Shown: piece by piece, positions 25,061 to 30,564 of the stretch
Layout of the letters: each line of letters opens with the position of its first letter
Numbering within the stretch: position 1 is the stretch's first letter
NCBI GenBank assembly: GCA_937892225.1
Contig: CALAUH010000048.1
Coordinates: 1 to 32,318, forward strand
Direction: 5' to 3'
DNA: 32,318 nucleotides
From: an uncultured Treponema sp.
GTDB taxonomy: Bacteria; Spirochaetota; Spirochaetia; Treponematales; Treponemataceae
Program-made: the position numbers and the translations under genes
Notes under the pieces: model-generated
Databases searched by the model: none
Told to the model about the DNA's origin: nothing
What the model saw: the letters and a program-made list of their open reading frames with translations, nothing else

Positions 25061-26608
25061 TTACTCTGATGTTTTTTCTCTTGAGAATGTATAAATTCTT
25101 CCATCTAAATAAAAACAATTTATAGGATTAATATTAACAGGTGTAAAAACCATCGTATCGTAATCTACTACACTTACTTCTTTACTTTTCTGTGTTTCGA
25201 TTTTAGTTCCAAATTCAAGTACATATGAATCATGTAAAGCTGATTCAACAGAATCTGAACGCAACTGAAGAATTACACTTGTACCTGCAACCATCATGGA
25301 ATAAACACCTCTTTCGGTTGTAGTATTTGTTTTTAATGTATAAACATGGTCGGCAAAAGTTAATGATGCAGAACCATCTGCTGTATTCCAGACCGGTCCT
25401 TTTTCCAATTCAGTTCTGTACAATGCCTGTTTTTCATCTAAAGTTGTATCATCAAAAGAACTTTGTTTACTAACCTTCTTGTAATTTCCATCCCAAAGAT
25501 TATCTTCATTAATAATCAAATTTACATCATCACGAGTATAAATTCTAATTTCATCAAGATTAACAAGACTTACATCATAACGTCTGTGAAGATTAGCAAT
25601 AGAAGAATTTACACATGAAATATAAACACCATTATGACGAACACGACTTACGCCCCAGTCATAAATTTCTTGAATGTTTCCATAATACTGGATAATTTCT
25701 TTATTAGGATAATCAAAATAGAAATAGCGGACATTTTTATCTACGTTAGAAACTTTATACCAGAAACCATTTAAGAACTCTGCGTAAGTTTCCAGAGAAC
25801 CGTCAGAAATTTTTGACAACTCATTTGAAGCAAGACGGCTGGCAGGAACTACAATCTCTCTTGCAAGTTCATATTTTTCTAAACGAGGATTCCATTTATA
25901 TTCAGCCTGAATCTGATCTGTCTGAGTATTAGTGTTATCAGAATTTTCATTCTTTTTTGATTTATAAACCCATACTGAATAACTTTCACCGGCTGATGAA
26001 GAAAGTTCATATGAATCAGAACGTTCTGCCTGCTGAATAAAGATTGTATCATCAGAAGAGAAATCGCCGATGTTGGTAAATTCAGGAACATCATTTTCCT
26101 GACCATAGATAAAAATCTGCATTACAGAATTATCATCATCATCAATTCCCTGATAAATTAAAGAGATTCTATGGTCACCGGTAATATCATATGCATATAC
26201 AGAAACAGTATTTGCCCTTGTAATCGTTGTAGGGATTTCATCAAGACGATAGTAACCGGAAGTTTCTGGATTATAAACACCAGGTAAAATATAAACATAT
26301 TCAGAGCCTGCTTTTCGAACAAGGTCAACTTCGTCTTCGTATGTATCGTTGTTAAAATCTACTGAAATTGTAGAAATAACAGTTTCTGTCGGATTTAAAT
26401 TTATAAAAGTATTGAATGTTTCTGTCTGTAAAGATTCATCTTCTTCCTGATCAGTTTCCTGAGAATCAGAAGTTTTTGGAGTTACAATTTTAGAATGATT
26501 TGAATTGTTTTCAGATGATTCATCCTGCTTAGTTCTTGTAAAAACAAATAAACCTAACAAACCTAAAGCAATAATAGAAAAAATAATGATAAAAAATCGC
26601 GACTTCAT
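25061..26608 (-). CDS. Membrane-anchored protein with FG-GAP/VCBS-like calcium loops, function unknown
   Basis: 515 residues from the ATG at 26608; a TTG at 26635 would add nine residues, but the promoter overlaps that stretch. An N-terminal transmembrane helix (FFIIIFSIIALGLLGLFVF) is followed by an acidic Ser/Glu-rich linker (about 27-65). Then comes a large beta-rich extracytoplasmic part with aspartate loops of the DxNxDxxxD kind (DFNNDTYED and, later, DITGDHRISLIYQGIDDDD), as in FG-GAP/VCBS repeats that bind calcium. No catalytic motif is evident. It may belong to treponemal surface or adhesin-like proteins, but I cannot name a family with confidence. It lies 70 bp upstream of alaS, which has its own promoter. 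Confidence 0.7.
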   Translation of the reverse strand: MKSRFFIIIFSIIALGLLGLFVFTRTKQDESSENNSNHSKIVTPKTSDSQETDQEEDESLQTETFNTFINLNPTETVISTISVDFNNDTYEDEVDLVRKAGSEYVYILPGVYNPETSGYYRLDEIPTTITRANTVSVYAYDITGDHRISLIYQGIDDDDNSVMQIFIYGQENDVPEFTNIGDFSSDDTIFIQQAERSDSYELSSSAGESYSVWVYKSKKNENSDNTNTQTDQIQAEYKWNPRLEKYELAREIVVPASRLASNELSKISDGSLETYAEFLNGFWYKVSNVDKNVRYFYFDYPNKEIIQYYGNIQEIYDWGVSRVRHNGVYISCVNSSIANLHRRYDVSLVNLDEIRIYTRDDVNLIINEDNLWDGNYKKVSKQSSFDDTTLDEKQALYRTELEKGPVWNTADGSASLTFADHVYTLKTNTTTERGVYSMMVAGTSVILQLRSDSVESALHDSYVLEFGTKIETQKSKEVSVVDYDTMVFTPVNINPINCFYLDGRIYTFSREKTSE

Positions 26609-26614
26609 AGTTTT

Positions 26615-26643
26615 AATATAATGATATTCAAGCAAATTCTCAA
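26615..26643 (-). promoter_or_regulatory. Promoter directly abutting the ATG of the FG-GAP-like gene
   Basis: Minus-strand TTGAGA (26643-26638), exactly 17 bp, then TATATT (26620-26615). The A of the ATG (26608) is the seventh base after the -10, the usual transcription start distance, so a leaderless mRNA is predicted. No Shine-Dalgarno is present. Confidence 0.5.
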
Positions 26644-26759
26644 GCGAAACAATATTTTTATAGAAAAAAAATATATTTTTGACTTTCTGTGACTTTACCT
26701 AAAAAAAAATAACTTATAAAATTAATCTGAAGTTATAAAAAAAAATAAAGAGGTATATG

Positions 26760-28541
26760 ATGAAAAAATTTTTTAGAACTTTATTATTTACATTTCTTAT
26801 CGGATTTGGCTTTATCAGTTGTAAAACTCAAGTAAACCCATACAACATTAAAGATATTGACAATTCACACCCGCTTCCTTACATGGAATTTACATCTGAT
26901 GATTACCCTACTACACCAAAACCAAATTATACAACATATGTATACTACGAAGATTATGGTGCAAAAGGTGATAGTATTACAGATGATTCTGAAGCAATTT
27001 ATGCAGCACATGAATATGCAAACAGCAAAGGACTACCTGTAAAAGCAAAAAGTGGCGCACAATATTTAATTAAAAATTTAAATAATAAAACAGCCATTAT
27101 AAAAACTGATACAGACTGGACTGGTGCAACATTTATTATTGATGATTCAGTAATATCAAAAACTACTGACAGAAATAACATTTTCTCTGTACGCGATGAA
27201 TACAGTATAACAGCAAAAATGTTAGTTGATGATCAGTATGCTAAAGCTTATGCAGACAAAGGTCTTCCTACTCCAGAATTACATCCTGAATTAAAAACAA
27301 TGGGACTTAAAAAAGATGCTAAAAATCTTGGAGTAACATTACCTGCAAAATCTGTTGTCTGGTTACAAGATGAAAATGTAATGAGATTTAAACGTGTTAA
27401 TGGAAGTTCTGTCAGTGGTGGCTCTTATCAGGAAGATACAATTGTTGTTGAAAAAGACGGTACAATAGATTCTGGTACACCAATAAACTGGAATTACAAT
27501 ACTTTTACAAAAGCTCACTTTAAGCCAATAAAAGAGCAGACTCTTTATATAACAGGCGGAACTTTCTATACAAAAGTAACTAAAATTAATCAAAATGTTT
27601 ACATGAACAGCGGAATTGAAATTCTACGTTCAAACGTAGTTATTGATAATGTTAAACATCATCTTATAGATGAAGGAACTAAAGCAGATAAAAGTGCACC
27701 ATATCATGGAATTTTCTATATTAAAAGATGTGCTTACATCACAATCAAAAACTGTACTGTATCATCTCACATTACTTATTCAAATGTATCTGGAACATAC
27801 GATATATTTCCTTATGAAGTAGCTTATTTAACAATTTTCAATTGCGATGAATTTACAGACATACAGGACGATACAAGATGGGGTGTTATAGGTTCAAACT
27901 TCTGTAAAAGTTTCAGGCTTATTAATTCAAGATTAAGCAGATATGATGCACACCAGGGACTTACTCACGGATATATAAAAGATTCTGTAATCGGTCACGG
28001 TGGTATTAATCTTACTGGTGAAGGAACATTTACAATTGAAAACTCAACTTCTTATGGTCAGAACTTTATTACTTTAAGAAAAGACTATGGTTCAACATGG
28101 CATGGAAATATTTACATCAGAAACTGCGAATGGTTACCAAGAAACGGAGAATCAAATTACAGTTCAAGTATGGCTTGTATTTTTGGCGGTGACCATGGGG
28201 CAAATACTAACGGTGGTCCTAATTATTTCAGTTTTGATTTTGGATATCCTTGTTACATGCCAGAAAAACTTTTCATAGATGGATTCACTATTGATGATTC
28301 AAAAGCTGGAAATGGATATACAGGTCCACATTTATTAAGTCCGTTTGTAAAAGCAGCTTATACAGAAGCATTTTATTCTTACCAGGATACAAATCCTTAT
28401 TATTTAATAAAGGATATTTATTTCAGAAACTTTACATCAAAATCTGGAAAATGTACAACTTATAAAGTAATAAGCGAAAATATGGATTTATTCAAAGACG
28501 TTACTGTTCATACAAGCTGGAACGCTTCTGAAGAACAATAA
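26760..28541 (+). CDS. Secreted lipoprotein with a pectate-lyase-like parallel beta-helix
   Basis: 593 residues from the second of two adjacent ATGs (26757, 26760), chosen because AGAGG is six bases upstream of it. A lipoprotein signal ends FGFISC (C21). At 65-80 stands DYGAKGDSITDDSEAI, the hallmark of the Pectate_lyase_3/GH28-like beta-helix superfamily, and the downstream sequence shows the repeated short strands of a right-handed helix (ITIKNCTVSSHI; FRLINSRLSRY; FTIENSTSYG; IYIRNCEW). Catalytic residues cannot be fixed, so lyase, hydrolase or plain carbohydrate binding are all possible. It is probably surface-exposed and acts on plant or host glycans. It has its own terminator and no polysaccharide-utilisation neighbours. 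Confidence 0.78.
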   Translation: MKKFFRTLLFTFLIGFGFISCKTQVNPYNIKDIDNSHPLPYMEFTSDDYPTTPKPNYTTYVYYEDYGAKGDSITDDSEAIYAAHEYANSKGLPVKAKSGAQYLIKNLNNKTAIIKTDTDWTGATFIIDDSVISKTTDRNNIFSVRDEYSITAKMLVDDQYAKAYADKGLPTPELHPELKTMGLKKDAKNLGVTLPAKSVVWLQDENVMRFKRVNGSSVSGGSYQEDTIVVEKDGTIDSGTPINWNYNTFTKAHFKPIKEQTLYITGGTFYTKVTKINQNVYMNSGIEILRSNVVIDNVKHHLIDEGTKADKSAPYHGIFYIKRCAYITIKNCTVSSHITYSNVSGTYDIFPYEVAYLTIFNCDEFTDIQDDTRWGVIGSNFCKSFRLINSRLSRYDAHQGLTHGYIKDSVIGHGGINLTGEGTFTIENSTSYGQNFITLRKDYGSTWHGNIYIRNCEWLPRNGESNYSSSMACIFGGDHGANTNGGPNYFSFDFGYPCYMPEKLFIDGFTIDDSKAGNGYTGPHLLSPFVKAAYTEAFYSYQDTNPYYLIKDIYFRNFTSKSGKCTTYKVISENMDLFKDVTVHTSWNASEEQ

Positions 28542-28579
28542 AATATTCGTAAAATTTATATAAACATAACATCAAACAG

Positions 28580-28617
28580 GGAGTTGTCTGATTTTTTTAA
28601 GGCAACTCCTTTTTTTT
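28580..28617 (+). terminator. Intrinsic terminator of the beta-helix lipoprotein gene
   Basis: GGAGTTG (28580-28586) pairs with CAACTCC (28603-28609); eight T follow. The loop is 16 nt. Confidence 0.85.
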
Positions 28618-28619
28618 AC

Positions 28620-28648
28620 TTTACGCAAAATAAAAATAACTATAGAAT
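28620..28648 (+). promoter_or_regulatory. ilvC promoter candidate
   Basis: TTTACG (28620-28625), 17-bp spacer, TAGAAT (28643-28648). It starts right after the preceding terminator. A start near 28655 gives a leader of about 37 nt with AAGGATAGG; there is no room for a leader-peptide attenuator or a T-box. Confidence 0.4.
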
Positions 28649-28691
28649 AGAAATATTACTATTAATAATATAAGGATAGGTATATATAAAA

Positions 28692-30170
28692 ATGGGTGAA
28701 AATTATTTCAACAAAATTCCTTGGCGTGAAGCACGCTTACAGTTGGGACATTGCCGTTCTATGGCTAAAGAAGAATTTGCTGATGGTGTAAATGCACTTA
28801 AAGGCAAAAAAATCGTAATCGTTGGATGTGGTGCTCAGGGATTAAACCAGGGACTTTGTTTACGCGATTCAGGATTGGATGTTTCTTACGCACTCCGTGA
28901 ATCTGCAATTACAGAAAAACGTCAGTCTTGGAAAAATGCTACAGAAAACGGATTTAAAGTTGGTACTTACGATGAAATGATTCCAACTGCAGATTTAGTT
29001 GGTAACTTAACTCCAGATAAACAGCATACTCCTGTAATTACAGAAGTTATGTCCAAAATGAAAAAAGGTTCTGCTTTGTGGTATTCACACGGATTCAACA
29101 TGATTGAAGAAGGAATGATTATCCGTGACGATATTACAGTTGTAATGTGTGCTCCAAAAGGACCTGGTACAGAAGTTTGGCACGAATTCCAGCGCGGATT
29201 TGGTGTTCCAGATTTAATCGCCGTACATCCTGCTAACGACCCAGAAGGAAAAGGCTGGGCTTATGCTAAAGCTTTGGCAGTTGGTATGGGTGGTGCAAAA
29301 GCCGGTGTTCTTGAATCATCATTCATTGCAGAAGTAAAATCTGATCTTATGGGTGAACAGACAATTCTTTGTGGTATGCTCCAGGCTGGTACAATCGTTT
29401 GTTACGACAAAATGGTTAGCGAAGGAATTGCTCCTGAATATGCAACAAAACTTTTGATGCACGGATGGAACGTTGTAAGTGAAGCTCTTAAATGGGGTGG
29501 AATTACAAACATGATGGACCGTCTTTCTAACCCTGCAAAAATTAAGGCAAATCAGCTTTCTAAAGAAATTAAAACTTTGCTCGCTCCACTCTACCAGAAA
29601 CATATGGATGACATCATTTCTGGAAAATTCTCCAGCACAATGATGAAAGACTGGGCAAACAAAGATAACGACCTTCTTACATGGCGCGAAGATACAGGAA
29701 AACTTCCATTTGAATCTACAAAAGAAACAACAGAAGAAATTACAGAACAGGAATACTTTGATAAAGGTATTTTGCTTGTTGCTATGGTTAAAGCCGGATG
29801 TGAACTTGCATTCGAAACAATGGTTGACGCAGGAATTAAACCTGAATCAGCATATTACGAATCATTACACGAAGTTCCTCTTATTGCAAACCTCATTGAC
29901 AGAAAGCGCTTGTACGAAATGAACCGCGTAATTTCTGACACAGCAGAATACGGATGTTACTTATTCAGCCGCGTTGCAGCACCAATGATGGCAAAAGACC
30001 TTATGCCAAAACTCCACACAGACGTTATTGGTAAAGGTTTGGATGTAAAAGATAATGAAGTAAGTAATGGCGAATTGGTTGCCGTAAATGAAGAAATCCG
30101 TAACCATCCAATTGAAGTAGTTGGTCGTAAATTACGTGCTTACATGACTGCAATGAAGCCATTACTTTAG
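28692..30170 (+). CDS. ilvC: Ketol-acid reductoisomerase, class II (long form)
   Basis: Second common enzyme of valine and isoleucine synthesis: it isomerises and reduces acetolactate or acetohydroxybutyrate with NADPH and Mg2+. The 492 residues match the long class II form (E. coli 491). Visible are the opening FNKIPWREARLQLGHCR, the Rossmann loop GCGAQGLNQG (45-54) with basic residues for the NADPH phosphate at 69-77 (RESAITEKR), and metal ligands D218 and E222 in SDLMGEQ. Two knotted helical domains follow, as in the class. Frequent CGT, GCT and GGT codons set it apart from its neighbours and suggest high expression. No other ilv or leu gene is nearby. Its last 20 codons recur in diverged form 124 bp downstream. 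Confidence 0.97.
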   Translation: MGENYFNKIPWREARLQLGHCRSMAKEEFADGVNALKGKKIVIVGCGAQGLNQGLCLRDSGLDVSYALRESAITEKRQSWKNATENGFKVGTYDEMIPTADLVGNLTPDKQHTPVITEVMSKMKKGSALWYSHGFNMIEEGMIIRDDITVVMCAPKGPGTEVWHEFQRGFGVPDLIAVHPANDPEGKGWAYAKALAVGMGGAKAGVLESSFIAEVKSDLMGEQTILCGMLQAGTIVCYDKMVSEGIAPEYATKLLMHGWNVVSEALKWGGITNMMDRLSNPAKIKANQLSKEIKTLLAPLYQKHMDDIISGKFSSTMMKDWANKDNDLLTWREDTGKLPFESTKETTEEITEQEYFDKGILLVAMVKAGCELAFETMVDAGIKPESAYYESLHEVPLIANLIDRKRLYEMNRVISDTAEYGCYLFSRVAAPMMAKDLMPKLHTDVIGKGLDVKDNEVSNGELVAVNEEIRNHPIEVVGRKLRAYMTAMKPLL

Positions 30171-30205
30171 TTGCTGTAAATGCAGAAATTTGAAATCTGC
30201 CTAAA

Positions 30206-30261
30206 ATCGAAGAACCGTTAAAAAGAAAGCTGCGACAGCGGGTTTCTTTAGGTTCATCGAT
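30206..30261. repeat. 56-bp imperfect palindrome (REP- or MITE-like hairpin)
   Basis: Four paired blocks nest in order: ATCGA/TCGAT (30206-30210, 30257-30261), GAACC/GGTTC (30212-30216, 30251-30255), AAAGAAA/TTTCTTT (30222-30228, 30243-30249) and GCTG/CAGC (30229-30232, 30236-30239) around the loop CGA, about 21 base pairs in all. No T run follows, so it is not an ordinary terminator. It may be an extragenic palindrome or the remnant of a small mobile element. Confidence 0.65.
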
Positions 30262-30271
30262 AAAATGGCTC

Positions 30272-30292
30272 CGAGCGAGACTTGCGAGCGAG
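30272..30292. repeat. G+C-rich 8-bp direct repeat CGAGCGAG, two copies
   Basis: CGAGCGAG at 30272-30279 and 30285-30292, separated by ACTTG, ending 2 bp before the duplicated ilvC end. Its composition is foreign to the A/T-rich surroundings. Confidence 0.6.
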
Positions 30293-30294
30293 GT

Positions 30295-30357
30295 CCAATT
30301 GAAGTTGTTGGACGTAAGTTGCGTGCTTATATGACAGCTATGAAACCAGTTTTGTAA
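30295..30357 (+). pseudogene. ilvC: Diverged duplicate of the 3' end of ilvC
   Basis: The 63 bp encode PIEVVGRKLRAYMTAMKPVL and a TAA, which match the last 20 residues of the intact IlvC except for one Leu-to-Val change. At the DNA level nearly all differences are synonymous third positions (for example GGT/GGA, AAA/AAG, TTA/TTG, TAC/TAT), so this copy came from a functional but distinct ilvC allele and not from a recent local duplication. Upstream homology stops abruptly after the shared TCCAATTGAAGT. An ATG at 30265 is in frame but lacks a ribosome-binding site; translation is doubtful. Confidence 0.85.
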
Positions 30358-30383
30358 TCCACAGATTTATTTGAAACAGTGAT

Positions 30384-30430
30384 AAAAAGGATGGAAAGAA
30401 TATGTAATTATTCTTTTCATCCTTTTTTTT
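30384..30430 (+). terminator. Strong intrinsic terminator behind ilvC
   Basis: GGATG and AAAGAAT (30389-30401) pair with ATTCTTT and CATCC (30410-30422) through one G-T pair, with flanking A and T runs extending the stem; T8 follows. It probably ended the original ilvC allele and still serves the intact gene. Confidence 0.88.
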
Positions 30431-30506
30431 GTGCTAAGTGGATATTTATAAATAACTTGAAAAACATAGTTGATTTTCTATTAAGATTTATTAAATAAAA
30501 TATTAT

Positions 30507-30535
30507 AAAAAAAAGTGCCCCGAAGGACACTTTTT
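30507..30535 (-). terminator. Intrinsic terminator of the FN3/FGE protein gene
   Basis: AAAAAGTG (30510-30517) pairs with CACTTTTT (30528-30535), with CC/GG inside and a TTCG-type tight loop on the minus strand, followed by eight T on that strand. It lies 30 bp past the stop at 30565 and could also work from the plus side. Confidence 0.85.
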
Positions 30536-30564
30536 AACATTATATTAATTCTTTTTTGAAAACA

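Larger units (their letters stand above)
30171..30564. other. Non-coding gap behind ilvC holding an insertion-like scar and two terminators
   Basis: No gene of its own. In order: a short inverted repeat GCAGA/TCTGC (30182-30200), a long imperfect palindrome (30206-30261), a direct repeat CGAGCGAG (30272-30279 and 30285-30292), a second ilvC 3' end (30295-30357), a plus-strand terminator (30384-30430), about 75 bp of plain A/T-rich sequence, and a minus-strand terminator (30507-30535). The first 125 bp are clearly richer in G+C than the rest of the gap. Confidence 0.7.

Noticed and set aside
28542..28691. Attenuator or T-box controlling ilvC
   Set aside because: The only hairpin is the terminator of the preceding gene, upstream of the likely ilvC promoter; the remaining leader is too short.
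30206..30261. Palindrome considered as an integron attC site
   Set aside because: A GTTAAAA occurs, but the paired R/L boxes with the conserved GTTRRRY and RYYYAAC do not, and ilvC is not a cassette gene.
30265..30357. 30-codon open frame starting at ATG 30265 and ending with the duplicated ilvC tail
   Set aside because: No ribosome-binding site or promoter, and the first ten codons are the G+C-rich repeat; better read as a remnant of an ilvC allele.
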